Positions 22,651 through 38,100 of a DNA stretch of 64,000 bases are shown here, one piece after another (position 1 is the stretch's first letter; every line of letters starts with the position of its first letter). The translations under genes were made by a program, and so were the position numbers. The DNA is taken from the NCBI GenBank assembly GCA_038025085.1, contig CM076146.1, positions 21,833,001-21,897,000 of the forward strand. The letters run 5' to 3'. The notes under the pieces are model-generated. The model was given only the letters and a program-made list of their open reading frames with translations, made no database searches and was not told where the DNA came from. Origin of the DNA: Tetragonia tetragonoides (Eukaryota; Streptophyta; Magnoliopsida; Caryophyllales; Aizoaceae).

Positions 22651-25600
22651 TTACGCGTTTTAAAAGCTCATACGAGTAGGGTGAAAGAGATTTGAGTTCT
22701 TTTGTGTTGTATATTAAGAGAAAGCATCCAAATACTTTGTTTGCATTCATTTGAGTGTGAAACTACACCTAGGATGTTTACAAGTACAAACAAGCTTCAA
22801 CTCAAGCTGCTGAATGAATTTACGCGTTTTAAAAGCTCATACGAGTAGGGTGAAAGAGATTTGGGTTCTTTTGTGTTGTATATTAAGGGAAAGCATCCAA
22901 ATACTGTGTTTGCAATCATTTGAGTGTGAAACTACACCTAGGATGTTTACAGTTACAAACAAGCTTCAACTCAAGCTTTTGAATGCATTTACGCGTTTTA
23001 AAAGCTCATACGAGTAGGGTGAAAGAGATTTGAGTTCTTTTGTGTTGTATATTAAGAGAAAGCATCCAAATACTTTGTTTGCATTCATTTGAGTGTGAAA
23101 TTATACCTAGGATGTTTACAGTTACAAACAAGCTTCAACTCAAGCTTTTGAATGCATTTACGCGTTTTAAAAGCTCATACGAGTAGGGTGAAAGAGATTT
23201 GAGTTCTTTTGTGTTGTATATTAAGAGAAATCATCCAAATACTTTGTTTGCAATCATTTGAGTGTGAAACTACACCTTGGATGTTTTCAGTTACAAACAA
23301 GCTTCCACTCAAGCTTTTGAATGCATTTACGCGTTTTAAAAGCTCATACGAGTAGGGTGAAAGAGATTTGAGTTCTTTTGTGTTGAATATTAAGAGAAAG
23401 CATCCAAATACTTTGTTTGCATTTATTTGAGTGTGAAATTATACCTAGGATGTTTACAGTTACAAACAAGCTTCAACTCAAGCTTTTGAATGCATTTACG
23501 CGTTTTAAAAGCTCATACGAGTAGGGTGAAAGAGATTTGAGTTCTTTTGTGTTGTATATTAAGAGAAATCATCCAAATACTTTGTTTGCAATCATTTTAG
23601 TGTGAAACTACACCTTGGATGTTTTCAGTTACAAACAAGCTTCCACTCAAGCTTTTGAATGCATTTACGCGTTTTAAAAGCTCATACGAGTAGGGTGAAA
23701 GAGATTTGGGTTCTTTTGTGTTGTATATTAAGAGAAAGCATCCAAATGCTTTGTTTGCATTCATTTGAGTGTGAAATTATACCTAGGATGTTTACAGTTA
23801 CAAACAAGCTTCAACTCAAGCTTTTGAATGCATTTACGCGTTTTAAAAGCTCATACGAGTAGGGTGAAAGAGATTTGAGTTCTTTTGTGTTGTATATTAA
23901 GAGAAATCATCCAAATACTTTGTTTGCAATCATTTGAGTGTGAAACTACACCTTGGATGTTTTCAGTTACAAACAAGCTTCCACTCAAGCTTTTGAATGC
24001 ATTTACGCGTTTTAAAAGCTCATACGAGTAGGGTGAAAGAGATTTGAGTTCTTTTGTGTTGTATATTAAGAGAAAGCATCCAAATACTTTGTTTGCATTT
24101 ATTTGAGTGTGAAATTATACCTAGGATGTTTACAGTTACAAACAAGCTTCAACTCAAGCTTTTGAATGCATTTACGCGTTTTAAAAGCTCATACGAGTAG
24201 GGTGAAAGAGATTTGAGTTCTTTTGTGTTGTATATTAAGAGAAATCATCCAAATACTTTGTTTGCAATCATTTTAGTGTGAAACTACACCTTGGATGTTT
24301 ACAAGTACAAACAAGCTTCAACTCAAGCTGCTGAATGAATTTACGCGTTTTAAAAGCTCATACGAGTAGGGTGAAAGAGATTTGGGTTCTTTTGTGTTGT
24401 ATATTAAGAGAAAGCATCCAAATGCTTTGTTTGCATTCATTTGAGTGTGAAATTATACCTAGGATGTTTACAGTTACAAACAAGCTTCAACTCAAGCTTT
24501 TGAATGCATTTACGCGTTTTAAAAGCTCATACGAGTAGGGTGAAAGAGATTTGAGTTCTTTTGTGTTGTATATTAAGAGAAATCATCCAAATACTTTGTT
24601 TGCAATCATTTGAGTGTGAAACTACACCTTGGATGTTTTCAGTTACAAACAAGCTTCCACTCAAGCTTTTGAATGCATTTACGCGTTTTAAAAGCTCATA
24701 CGAGTAGGGTGAAAGAGATTTGAGTTCTTTTGTGTTGTATATTAAGAGAAAGCATCCAAATACTTTGTTTGCATTTATTTGAGTGTGAAATTATACCTAG
24801 GATGTTTACAGTTACAAACAAGCTTCAACTCAAGCTTTTGAATGCATTTACGCGTTTTAAAAGCTCATACGAGTAGGGTGAAAGAGATTTGAGTTCTTTT
24901 GTGTTGTATATTAAGAGAAATCATCCAAATACTTTGTTTGCAATCATTTTAGTGTGAAACTACACCTTGGATGTTTTCAGTTACAAACAAGCTTCCACTC
25001 AAGCTTTTGAATGCATTTACGCGTTTTAAAAGCTCATACGAGTAGGGTGAAAGAGATTTGAGTTCTTTTGTGTTGTATATTAAGAGAAAGCATCCAAATG
25101 CTTTGTTTGCATTCATTTGAGTGTGAAATTATACCTAGGATGTTTACAGTTACAAACAAGCTTCAACTCAAGCTTTTGAATGCATTTACGCGTTTTAAAA
25201 GCTCATACGAGTAGGGTGAAAGAGATTTGAGTTCTTTTGTGTTGTATATTAAGAGAAATCATCCAAATACTTTGTTTGCAATCATTTGAGTGTGAAACTA
25301 CACCTTGGATGTTTTCAGTTACAAACAAGCTTCCACTCAAGCTTTTGAATGCATTTACGCGTTTTAAAAGCTCATACGAGTAGGGTGAAAGAGATTTGAG
25401 TTCTTTTGTGTTGTATATTAAGAGAAAGCATCCAAATACTTTGTTTGCATTTATTTGAGTGTGAAATTATACCTAGGATGTTTACAGTTACAAACAAGCT
25501 TCAACTCAAGCTTTTGAATGCATTTACGCGTTTTAAAAGCTCATACGAGTAGGGTGAAAGAGATTTGAGTTCTTTTGTGTTGTATATTAAGAGAAAGCAT

Positions 25601-28292
25601 CCAAATACTTTGTTTGCAATCATTTGAGTGTGAAACTACACCTAGGATGTTTACAGTTACAAACAAGCTTCAACTCAAGCTTTTGAATGCATTTACGCGT
25701 TTAAAAAGCTCATACGAGTAGGGTGAAAGAGATTTGAGTTCTTCTGTGTTGTATATTAAGAGAAAGCATCCAAATACTTTGTTTTCATTCATTTGAGTGT
25801 GAAACTACACCTAGGATGTTTACAGTTACAAACAAGCTTCAACTCAAGCTTTTGAATGCATTTACGCGTTTTAAAAGCTCATACGAGTAGGGTGAAAGAG
25901 ATTTGAGTTCTTTTGTGTTGTATATTAAGAGAAAGCATCCAAATACTTTGTTTGCATTCATTTGAGTGTGAAACTACACCTAGGATGTTTACAAGTACAA
26001 ACAAGCTTCAACTCAAGCTGCTGAATGAATTTACGCGTTTTAAAAGCTCATACGAGTAGGGTGAAAGAGATTTGGGTTCTTTTGTGTTGTATATTAAGGG
26101 AAAGCATCCAAATACTGTGTTTGCAATCATTTGAGTGTGAAACTACACCTAGGATGTTTACAGTTACAAACAAGTTTCAACTCAAGCTTTTGAATGCATT
26201 TACGCGTTTTAAAAGCTCATACGAGTAGGGTGAAAGAGATTTGAGTTCTTTTGTGTTGTATATTAAGAGAAAGCATCCAAATACTTTGTTTGCATTCATT
26301 TGAGTGTGAAATTATACCTAGGATGTTTACAGTTACAAACAAGCTTCAACTCATGCTTTTGAATTCATTTACGCGTTTTAAAAGCTCATACGAGTAGGGT
26401 GAAAGAGATTTGAGTTCTTTTGTGTTGTATATTAAGAGAAAGCATCCAAATACTTTGTTTGCATTCATTTGAGTGTGAAACTACACCTAGGATGTTTACA
26501 AGTACAAACAAGCTTCAACTCAAGCTTTTGAATGCATTTACGCGTTTTAAAAGCTCATACGAGTAGGGTGAAAGAGATTTGAGTTCTTTTGTGTTGTATA
26601 TTAAGAGAAAGCATCCAAATACTTTGTTTGCATTCATTTGAGTGTGAAATTATACCTAGGATGTTTACAGTTACAAACAAGCTTCAACTCATGCTTTTGA
26701 ATTCATTTACGCGTTTTAAAAGCTCATACGAGTAGGGTGAAAGAGATTTGAGTTCTTTTGTGTTGTATATTAAGAGAAAGCATCCAAATACTTTGTTTGC
26801 ATTCATTTGAGTGTGAAACTACACCTAGGATGTTTACAAGTACAAACAAGCTTCAACTCAAGCTGCTGAATGAATTTACGCGTTTTAAAAGCTCATACGA
26901 GTAGGGTGAAAGAGATTTGGGTTCTTTTGTGTTGTATATTAAGGGAAAGCATCCAAATACTGTGTTTGCAATCATTTGAGTGTGAAACTACACCTAGGAT
27001 GTTTACAGTTACAAACAAGCTTCAACTCAAGCTTTTGAATGCATTTACGCGTTTTAAAAGCTCATACGAGTAGGGTGAAAGAGATTTGAGTTCTTTTGTG
27101 TTGTATATTAAGAGAAAGCATCCAAATACTTTGTTTGCATTCATTTGAGTGTGAAATTATACCTAGGATGTTTACAGTTACAAACAAGCTTCAACTCAAG
27201 CTTTTGAATGCATTTACGCGTTTTAAAAGCTCATACGAGTAGGGTGAAAGAGATTTGAGTTCTTTTGTGTTGTATATTAAGAGAAATCATCCAAATACTT
27301 TGTTTGCAATCATTTGAGTGTGAAACTACACCTTGGATGTTTTCAGTTACAAACAAGCTTCCACTCAAGCTTTTGAATGCATTTACGCGTTTTAAAAGCT
27401 CATACGAGTAGGGTGAAAGAGATTTGAGTTCTTTTGTGTTGAATATTAAGAGAAAGCATCCAAATACTTTGTTTGCATTTATTTGAGTGTGAAATTATAC
27501 CTAGGATGTTTACAGTTACAAACAAGCTTCAACTCAAGCTTTTGAATGCATTTACGCGTTTTAAAAGCTCATACGAGTAGGGTGAAAGAGATTTGAGTTC
27601 TTTTGTGTTGTATATTAAGAGAAATCATCCAAATACTTTGTTTGCAATCATTTTAGTGTGAAACTACACCTTGGATGTTTTCAGTTACAAACAAGCTTCC
27701 ACTCAAGCTTTTGAATGCATTTACGCGTTTTAAAAGCTCATACGAGTAGGGTGAAAGAGATTTGAGTTCTTTTGTGTTGTATATTAAGAGAAAGCATCCA
27801 AATGCCTTGTTTGCATTCATTTGAGTGTGAAATTATACCTAGGATGTTTACAGTTACAAACAAGCTTCAACTCAAGCTTTTGAATGCATTTACGCGTTTT
27901 AAAAGCTCATACGAGTAGGGTGAAAGAGATTTGAGTTCTTTTGTGTTGTATATTAAGAGAAATCATCCAAATACTTTGTTTGCAATCATTTGAGTGTGAA
28001 ACTACACCTTGGATGTTTTCAGTTACAAACAAGCTACCACTCAAGCTTTTGAATGCATTTACGCGTTTTAAAAGCTCATACGAGTAGGGTGAAAGAGATT
28101 TGAGTTCTTTTGTGTTGTATATTAAGAGAAAGCATCCAAATACTTTGTTTGCATTTATTTGAGTGTGAAATTATACCTAGGATGTTTACAGTTACAAACA
28201 AGCTTCAACTCAAGCTTTTGAATGCATTTACGCGTTTTAAAAGCTCATACGAGTAGGGTGAAAGAGATTTGAGTTCTTTTGTGTTGTATATT
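22643..28292. repeat. Satellite block with a 1.6-kb segment repeated at 4056-bp spacing
   Basis: 22643-24236 matches 26699-28292 at an offset of 4056 (24 x 169). The private change GTTGAATATTAAG at about 23384 is shared with 27440. Between them lies other satellite, including B-left hybrids at 24335 and 26025. A dimer step of 338 bp links two monomers carrying TCATGCTTTTGAATTC (26351 and 26689), which gained an EcoRI site. There are no genes. Confidence 0.75.
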
Positions 28293-29100
28293 AAGAGAAA
28301 GCATCCAAATACTTTGTTTGCAATCATTTGAGTGTGAAACTATACCTAGAATGTTTACAGTTACAAACAAGCTTCAACTCAAGCCTTTGAATGCATTTAC
28401 GCGTATAAAAAGCTCATACGAGTAGGGTGAAAGAGATTTGAGTTCTTTTGTGTTGTATATTAAGAGAAAGCATCCAAATGCTTTGTTTGCATTCATTTGA
28501 GTGTGAAATTATACCTAGGATGTTTACAGTTACAAACAAGCTTCAACTCAAGCTTTTGAATGCATTTACGCGTTTTAAAAGCTCATACGAGTAGGGTGAA
28601 AGAGATTTGAGTTCTTTTGTGTTGTATATTAAGAGAAATCATCCAAATACTTTGTTTGCAATCATTTGAGTGTGAAACTACACCTTGGATGTTTTCAGTT
28701 ACAAACAAGCTACCACTCAAGCTTTTGAATGCATTTACGCGTTTTAAAAGCTCATACGAGTAGGGTGAAAGAGATTTGAGTTCTTTTGTGTTGTATATTA
28801 AGAGAAAGCATCCAAATACTTTGTTTGCATTTATTTGAGTGTGAAATTATACCTAGGATGTTTACAGTTACAAACAAGCTTCAACTCAAGCTTTTGAATG
28901 CATTTACGCGTTTTAAAAGCTCATACGAGTAGGGTGAAAGAGATTTGAGTTCTTTTGTGTTGTATATTAAGAGAAAGCATCCAAATACTTTGTTTGCAAT
29001 CATTTGAGTGTGAAACTATACCTAGAATGTTTACAGTTACAAACAAGCTTCAACTCAAGCCTTTGAATGCATTTACGCGTATAAAAAGCTCATACGAGTA
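28021..29100. repeat. 4-monomer tandem duplication, 676 bp
   Basis: Three rare markers recur at exactly 676 bp (4 x 169): AAGCTACCACTC (28031, 28707), TATACCTAGAATG (about 28342, 29018) and GCGTATAAAAAGC (28401, 29077). Markers found together in both copies indicate one recent duplication event. Confidence 0.85.
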
Positions 29101-32100
29101 GGGTGAAAGAGATTTGAGTTCTTTTGTGTTGTATATTAAGAGAAATCATCCAAATACTTTGTTTGGAATCATTTGAGTGTGAAACTACACCTTGGATGTT
29201 TTCAGTTACAAACAAGCTTCCACTCAAGCTTTTGAATGCATTTACGCGTTTTAAAAGCTCATACGAGTTGGGTGAAAGAGATTTGAGTTCTTTTGTGTTT
29301 TATATTAAGAGAAAGCATCCAAATACTTTGTTTGCATTCATTTGAGTGTGAAATTATACCTAGGATGTTTACAGTTACAAACAAGCTTCAACTCAAGCTT
29401 TTGAATGCATTTACGCGTTTTAAAAGCTCATACGAGTAGGGTGAAAGAGATTTGAGTTCTTTTGTGTTGTATATTAAGGGAAAGCATCCAAATACTTTGT
29501 TTGCAATCATTTGAGTGTGAAACTACACCTAGGATGTTTACAGTTACAAACAAGCTTCAACTCAAGCTTTTGAATGCATTTACGCGTTTAAAAAGCTCAT
29601 ACTTGTAGGGTGAAAGAGATTTGAGTTCTTCTGTGTTGTATATTAAGAGAAAGCATCCAAATACTTTGTTTTCATTCATTTGAGTGTGAAACTACACCTA
29701 GGATGTTTACAGTTACAAACAAGCTTCAACTCAAGCTTTTGAATGCATTTACGCGTTTTAAAAGCTCATACGAGTAGGGTGAAAGAGATTTGAGTTCTTT
29801 TGTGTTGTATATTAAGAGAAAGCATCCAAATACTTTGTTTGCATTCATTTGAGTGTGAAACTACACCTAGGATGTTTACAAGTACAAACAAGCTTCAACT
29901 CAAGCTGCTGAATGAATTTAGGCGTTTTAAAAGCTCATACGAGTAGGGTGAAAGAGATTTGGGTTCTTTTGTGTTGTATATTAAGGGAAAGCATCCAAAT
30001 ACTGTGTTTGCAATCATTTGAGTGTGAAACTACACCTAGGATGTTTACAGTTACAAACAAGCTTCAACTCAAGCTTTTGAATGCAGTTACGCGTTTTAAA
30101 AGCTCATACGAGTAGGGTGAAAGAGATTTGAGTTCTTTTGTGTTGTATATTAAGAGAAAGCATCCAAATACTTTGTTTGCATTCATTTGAGTGTGAAATT
30201 ATACCTAGGATGTTTACAGTTACAAACAAGCTTCAACTCAAGCTTTTGAATGCATTTACGCGTTTTAAAAGCTCATACGAGTAGGGTGAAAGAGATTTGA
30301 GTTCTTTTGTGTTGTATATTAAGAGAAAGCATCCAAATACTTTGTTTGCAATCATTTGAGTGTGAAACTACACCTTGGATGTTTTCAGTTACAAACAAGC
30401 TTCCACTCAAGCTTTTGAATGCATTTACGCGTTTTAAAAGCTCATACGAGTAGGGTGAAAGAGATTTGAGTTCTTTTGTGTTGTATATTAAGAGAAAGCA
30501 TCCAAATACTTTGTTTGCATTTATTTGAGTGTGAAATTATACCTAGGATGTTTACAGTTACAAACAAGCTTCAACTCAAGCTTTTGAATGCATTTACGCG
30601 TTTTAAAAGCTCATACGAGTAGGGTGAAAGAGATTTGAGTTCTTTTGTGTTGTATATTAAGAGAAATCATCCAAATACTTTGTTTGCAATCATTTTAGTG
30701 TGAAACTACACCTTGGATGTTTTCAGTTACAAACAAGCTTCCACTCAAGCTTTTGAATGCATTTACGCGTTTTAAAAGCTCATACGAGTAGGGTGAAAGA
30801 GATTTGAGTTCTTTTGTGTTGTATATTAAGAGAAAGCATCCAAATGCTTTGTTTGCATTCATTTGAGTGTGAAATTATACCTAGGATGTTTACAGTTACA
30901 AACAAGCTTCAACTCAAGCTTTTGAATGCATTTACGCGTTTTAAAAGCTCATACGAGTAGGGTGAAAGAGATTTTAGTTCTTTTGTGTTGTATATTAAGA
31001 GAAATCATCCAAATACTTTGTTTGCAATCATTTGAGTGTGAAACTACACCTTGGATGTTTTCAGTTACAAACAAGCTTCCACTCAAGCTTTTGAATGCAT
31101 TTACGCGTTTTAAAAGCTCATACGAGTAGGGTGAAAGAGATTTGAGTTCTTTTGTGTTGTATATTAAGAGAAAGCATCCAAATACTTTGTTTGCATTTAT
31201 TTGAGTGTGAAATTATACCTAGGATGTTTACAGTTACAAACAAGCTTCAACTCAAGCTTTTGAATGCATTTACGCGTTTTAAAAGCTCATACGAGTAGGG
31301 TGAAAGAGATTTGAGTTCTTTTGTGTTGTATATTAAGAGAAAGCATCCAAATACTTTGTTTGCAATCATTTGAGTGTGAAACTACACCTAGAATGTTTAC
31401 AGTTACAAACAAGCTTCAACTCAAGCCTTTGAATGCATTTACGCGTATAAAAAGCTCATACGAGTAGGGTGAAAGAGATTTGAGTTCTTTTGTGTTGTAT
31501 ATTAAGAGAAATCATCCAAATACTTTGTTTGGAATCATTTGAGTGTGAAACTACACCTTGGATGTTTTCAGTTACAAACAAGCTTCCACTCAAGCTTTTG
31601 AATGCATTTACGCGTTTTAAAAGCTCATACGAGTTGGGTGAAAGAGATTTGAGTTCTTTTGTGTTTTATATTAAGAGAAAGCATCCAAATACTTTGTTTG
31701 CATTCATTTGAGTGTGAAATTATACCTAGGATGTTTACAGTTACAAACAAGCTTCAACTCAAGCTTTTGAATGCATTTACGCGTTTTAAAAGCTCATACG
31801 AGTAGGGTGAAAGAGATTTGAGTTCTTTTGTGTTGTATATTAAGGGAAAGCATCCAAATACTTTGTTTGCAATCATTTGAGTGTGAAACTACACCTAGGA
31901 TGTTTACAGTTACAAACAAGCTTCAACTCAAGCTTTTGAATGCATTTACGCGTTTAAAAAGCTCATACGAGTAGGGTGAAAGAGATTTGAGTTCTTCTGT
32001 GTTGTATATTAAGAGAAAGCATCCAAATACTTTGTTTTCATTCATTTGAGTGTGAAACTACACCTAGGATGTTTACAGTTACAAACAAGCTTCAACTCAA

Positions 32101-32111
32101 GCTTTTGAATG
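28417..32111. repeat. 14-monomer segment repeated at 2366-bp spacing
   Basis: 28417-29745 matches 30783-32111 at offset 2366 (14 x 169). Shared rare changes include TTTGGAATCATTTG, TACGAGTTGGGTG and GTGTTTTATATT (29124-29345 and 31490-31711). A few private substitutions differ, such as TACTTGTAGGG at 29602 in the first copy only. The region from 29746 to 30540 is further satellite with no gene. Confidence 0.78.
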
Positions 32112-35100
32112 CATTTACGCGTTTAAAAAGCTCATACGAGTAGGGTGAAAGAGATTTGTGTTCTTCTGTGTTGTATATTAAGAGAAAGCATCCAAATACT
32201 TTGTTTTCATTCATTTGAGTGTGAAACTACACCTAGGATGTTTACAGTTACAAACAAGCTTCAACTCAAGCTTTTGAATGCATTTACGCGTTTTAAAAGC
32301 TCATACGAGTAGGGTGAAAGAGATTTGAGTTCTTTTGTGTTGTATATTAAGAGAAAGCATCCAAATGCTTTGTTTGCATTCATTTGAGTGTGAAATTATA
32401 CCTAGGATGTTTACAGTTACAAACAAGCTTCAACTCAAGCTTTTGAATGCATTTACGCGTTTTAAAAGCTCATACGAGTAGGGTGAAAGAGATTTGAGTT
32501 CTTTTGTGTTGTATATTAAGAGAAAGCATCCAAATACTTTGTTTGCATTCATTTGAGTGTGAAACTACACCTAGGATGTTTACAAGTACAAACAAGCTTC
32601 AACTCAAGCTGCTGAATGAATTTACGCGTTTTAAAAGCTCATACGAGTAGGGTGAAAGAGATTTGGGTTCTTTTGTGTTGTATATTAAGGGAAAGCATCC
32701 AAATACTGTGTTTGCAATCATTTGAGTGTGAAACTACACCTAGGATGTTTACAGTTACAAACAAGCTTCAACTCAAGCTTTTGAATGCATTTACGCGTTT
32801 TAAAAGCTCATACGAGTAGGGTGAAAGAGATTTGAGTTCTTTTGTGTTGTATAGTAAGAGAAAGCATCCAAATACTTTGTTTGCATTCATTTGAGTGTGA
32901 AACTATACCTAGGATGTTTACAGTTACAAACAAGCTTCAACTCAAGCTTTTGAATGCATTTACGCGTTTTAAAAGCTCATACGAGTAGGGTGAAAGAGAT
33001 TTGAGTTCTTCTGTGTTGTATATTAAGACAAAGCATCCCAATACTTTGTTTACATTCATTTGAGTGTGAAACTACACCTTGGATGTTTACAGTTACAAAC
33101 AAGCTTCAACTCAAGCTTTTGAATGCATTTACGCGTTTTAAAACCTCATTCGAGTAGGGTGAAAGAGATTTGAGTTCTTCTGTGTTGTATATTAAGAGAA
33201 AGCATCCAAATACTTTGTTTTCATTCATTTGAGTGTGAAACTACACCTAGGATGTTTACAGTTACAAACAAGCTTCAACTCAAACTTTTGAATGCATTTA
33301 CGCGTTTTAAAAGCTCATACGAGTAGGGTGAAAGAGATTTGAGTTCTTTTGTGTTGTATATTAAGAGAAATCATCCAAATACTTTGTTTGCAATCATTTG
33401 AGTGTGAAACTACACTTTGGATGTTTTCAGTTACAAACAAGCTTCCACTCAAGCTTTTGAATGCATTTACGTGTTTTAAAAGCTCATACGAGTAGGGTGA
33501 AAGAGATTTGAGTTCTTTTGTGTTGTATATAAAGAGAAAGCATCCAAATGCTTTGTTTGCATTCATTTGAGTGTGAAATTATACCTAGGATGTTTACAGT
33601 TACAAACAAGCTTCAACTCAAGCTTTTGAATGCATTTACGCGTTTTAAAAGCTCATACGAGTAGGGTGAAAGAGATTTGAGTTCTTTTGTGTTGTATATT
33701 AAGAGAAAGCATCCAAATACTTTGTTTGCATTCATTTGAGTGTGAAACTATACCTAGGATGTTTACAGTTACAAACAAGCTTCAACTCAAGCTTTTGAAT
33801 GCATTTACGCGTTTTAAAAGCTCATACGAGTAGGGTGAAAGAGATTTGAGTTCTTCTGTGTTGTATATTAAGACAAAGCATCCCAATACTTTGTTTACAT
33901 TCATTTGAGTGTGAAACTACACCTTGGATGTTTACAGTTACAAACAAGCTTCAACTCAAGCTTTTGAATGCATTTACGCGTTTTAAAACCTCATACGAGT
34001 AGGGTGAAAGAGATTTGAGTTCTTCTGTGTTGTATATTAAGAGAAAGCATCCAAATACTTTGTTTTCATTCATTTGAGTGTGAAACTACACCTAGGATGT
34101 TTACAGTTACAAACAAGCTTCAACTCAAGCTTTTGAATGCATTTACGCGTTTTAAAAGCTCATACGAGTAGGGTGAAAGAGATTTGAGTTCTTTCGTGTT
34201 GTATATTAAGAGAAAGCATCCAAATGCTTTGTTTGCATTCATTTGAGTGTGAAATTATACCTAGGATGTTTACAGTTACAAACAAGCTTCAACTCAAGCT
34301 TTTGAATGCATTTACGCGTTTTAAAAGCTCATACGAGTAGGGTGAAAGAGATTTGGGTTCTTTTGTGTTGTATATTAAGGGAAAGCATCCAAATACTGTG
34401 TTTGCATTCATTTGAGTGTGAAATTATACCTAGGATGTTTACAGTTACAAACAAGCTTCAACTCAAGCTTTTGAATGCATTTACGCGTTTTAAAAGCTCA
34501 TACGAGTAGGGTGAAAGAGATTTGGGTTCTTTTGTGTTGTATATTAAGGGAAAGCATCCAAATACTGTGTTTGCAATCATTTGAGTGTGAAACTACACTT
34601 AGGATGTTTACAGTTACAAACAAGCTTCAACTCAAGCTTTTGAATGCATTTACGCGTTTTAAAAGCTCATACGAGTAGGGTGAAAGAGATTTGAGTTCTT
34701 TTGTGTTGTATATTAAGAGAAAGCATCCAAATACTTTGTTTGCATTCATTTGAGTGTGAAACTATACCTAGGATGTTTACAGTTACAAACAAGCTTCAAC
34801 TCAAGCTTTTGAATGCATTTACGCGTTTTAAAAGCTCATACGAGTAGGGTGAAAGAGATTTGAGTTCTTCTGTGTTGTATATTAAGACAAAGCATCCCAA
34901 TACTTTGTTTACATTCATTTGAGTGTGAAACTACACCTTGGATGTTTACAGTTACAAACAAGCTTCAACTCAAGCTTTTGAATGCATTTACGCGTTTTAA
35001 AACCTCATTCGAGTAGGGTGAAAGAGATTTGAGTTCTTTCGTGTTGTATATTAAGAGAAAGCATCCAAATGCTTTGTTTGCATTCATTTGAGTGTGAAAT

Positions 35101-38100
35101 TATACCTAGGATGTTTACAGTTACAAACAAGCTTCAACTCAAGCTTTTGAATGCATTTACGCGTTTTAAAAGCTCATACGAGTAGGGTGAAAGAGATTTG
35201 GGTTCTTTTGTGTTGTATATTAAGGGAAAGCATCCAAATACTGTGTTTGCAATCATTTGAGTGTGAAACTACACCTAGGATGTTTACAGTTACAAACAAG
35301 CTTCAACTCAAGCTTTTGAATGCATTTACGCGTTTTAAAAGCTCATACGAGTAGGGTTAAAGAGATTTGAGTTCTTCTGTGTTGTATATTAAGACAAAGC
35401 AACCCAATACTTTGTTTACATTCATTTGAGTGTGAAACTACACCTAGGATGTTTACAGTTACAAACAAGCTTCAACTCAAGCTTTTGAATGCATTTACGC
35501 GTTTTAAAACCTCATACGAGTAGGGTGAAAGAGATTTGAGTTCTTTTGTGTTGTATATTAAGAGAAAGCATCCAAATGCTTTGTTTGCAATCATTTGAGT
35601 GTGAAACTACACCTAGGATGTTTACAGTTACAAACAAGCTTCAACTCAAGCTTTTGAATGCATTTACGCGTTTTAAAAGCTCATACGATTAGGGTGAGAG
35701 AGATTTGAGTTCTTTTGTGTTGTATATTAAGAGAAAGCATCCAAATACTTTGTTTGCATTCATTTGAGTGTGAAACTACACCTAGGATGTTTACAAGTAC
35801 AAACAAGCTTCAACTCAAGCTGCTGAATGAATTTACGCGTTTTAACAGCTCTTACGACTAGGGTGATAGAAATTGAGTTCTTTTGTGTTGTATATTAAGG
35901 GAAAGCATCCAAATACTTTGTTTGCAATCATTTGAGTGTGAAACAACACCTAGGATGTTTACAGTTACAAACAAGCTTCAACTCAAGCTTTTGAATGCAT
36001 TTACGCGTTTTAAAAGCTCATACGAGTAGGGTGAGAGAGATTTGAGTTCTTTTGTGTTGTATATTAAGAGAAAGCATCCAAATACTTTGTTTGCATTCAT
36101 TTGAGTGTGAAACTACACCTAGGATGTTTACAAGTACAAACAAGCTTCAACTCAAGCTGCTGAATGAATTTATGCGTTTTAACAGCTCTTACGACTAGGG
36201 TGATAGAAATTGAGTTCTTTTGTGTTGTATATTAAGGGAAAGCATCCAAATACTTTGTTTGCAATCATTTGAGTGTGAAACAACACCTAGGATGTTTACA
36301 GTTACAAACAAGCTTCAACTCAAGCTTTTGAATGCATTTACGCGTTTTAAAAGCTCATACGAGTAGGGTGAAAGAGATTTGGGTTCTTTTGTGTTGTATA
36401 TTAAGAGAAAGCATCCAAATACTTTGTTTGCAATCATTTGAGTGTGAAACTATACCTAGGATGTTTACAGTTACAAACAAGCTTCAACTCAAGCTGCTGA
36501 ATGAATTTACGCGTTTTAACAGCTCTTACGACTAGGGTGATAGAAATTGAGTTCTTTTGTGTTGTATATTAAGGGAAAGCATCCAAATACTTTGTTTGAA
36601 ATCATTTGAGTGTGAAACTACACCTAGGATGTTTACAGTTACAAACAAGCTTCAACTCAAGCTTTTGAATGCATTTACGCGTTTTAAAAGCTCATACGAG
36701 TAGGGTGAAAGAGATTTGAGTTCTTTTGTGTTGTATATTAAGAGAAATCATCCAAATACTTTGTTTGCAATCATTTTAGTGTGAAACTACACCTTGGATG
36801 TTTTCAGTTACAAACAAGCTTCCACTCAAGCTTTTGAATGCATTTACGCGTTTTAAAAGCTCATACGAGTAGGGTGAAAGAGATTTGAGTTCTTTTGTGT
36901 TGTATATTAAGAGAAAGCATCCAAATGCTTTGTTTGCATTCATTTGAGTGTGAAATTATACCTAGGATGTTTACAGTTACAAACAAGCTTCAACTCAAGC
37001 TTTTGAATGCATTTACGCGTTTTAAAAGCTCATACGAGTAGGGTGAAAGAGATTTTAGTTCTTTTGTGTTGTATATTAAGAGAAATCATCCAAATACTTT
37101 GTTTGCAATCATTTGAGTGTGAAACTACACCTTGGATGTTTTCAGTTACAAACAAGCTTCCACTCAAGCTTTTGAATGCATTTACGCGTTTTAAAAGCTC
37201 ATACGAGTAGGGTGAAAGAGATTTGAGTTCTTTTGTGTTGTATATTAAGAGAAAGCATCCAAATACTTTGTTTGCATTTATTTGAGTGTGAAATTATACC
37301 TAGGATGTTTACAGTTACAAACAAGCTTCAACTCAAGCTTTTGAATGCATTTACGCGTTTTAAAAGCTCATACGAGTAGGGTGAAAGAGATTTGAGTTCT
37401 TTTGTGTTGTATATTAAGAGAAAGCATCCAAATACTTTGTTTGCAATCATTTGAGTGTGAAACTACACCTAGAATGTTTACAGTTACAAACAAGCTTCAA
37501 CTCAAGCCTTTGAATGCATTTACGCGTATAAAAAGCTCATACGAGTAGGGTGAAAGAGATTTGAGTTCTTTTGTGTTGTATATTAAGAGAAATCATCCAA
37601 ATACTTTGTTTGGAATCATTTGAGTGTGAAACTACACCTTGGATGTTTTCAGTTACAAACAAGCTTCCACTCAAGCTTTTGAATGCATTTACGCGTTTTA
37701 AAAGCTCATACGAGTTGGGTGAAAGAGATTTGAGTTCTTTTGTGTTTTATATTAAGAGAAAGCATCCAAATACTTTGTTTGCATTCATTTGAGTGTGAAA
37801 TTATACCTAGGATGTTTACAGTTACAAACAAGCTTCAACTCAAGCTTTTGAATGCATTTACGCGTTTTAAAAGCTCATACGAGTAGGGTGAAAGAGATTT
37901 GAGTTCTTTTGTGTTGTATATTAAGGGAAAGCATCCAAATACTTTGTTTGCAATCATTTGAGTGTGAAACTACACCTAGGATGTTTACAGTTACAAACAA
38001 GCTTCAACTCAAGCTTTTGAATGCATTTACGCGTTTAAAAAGCTCATACGAGTAGGGTGAAAGAGATTTGAGTTCTTCTGTGTTGTATATTAAGAGAAAG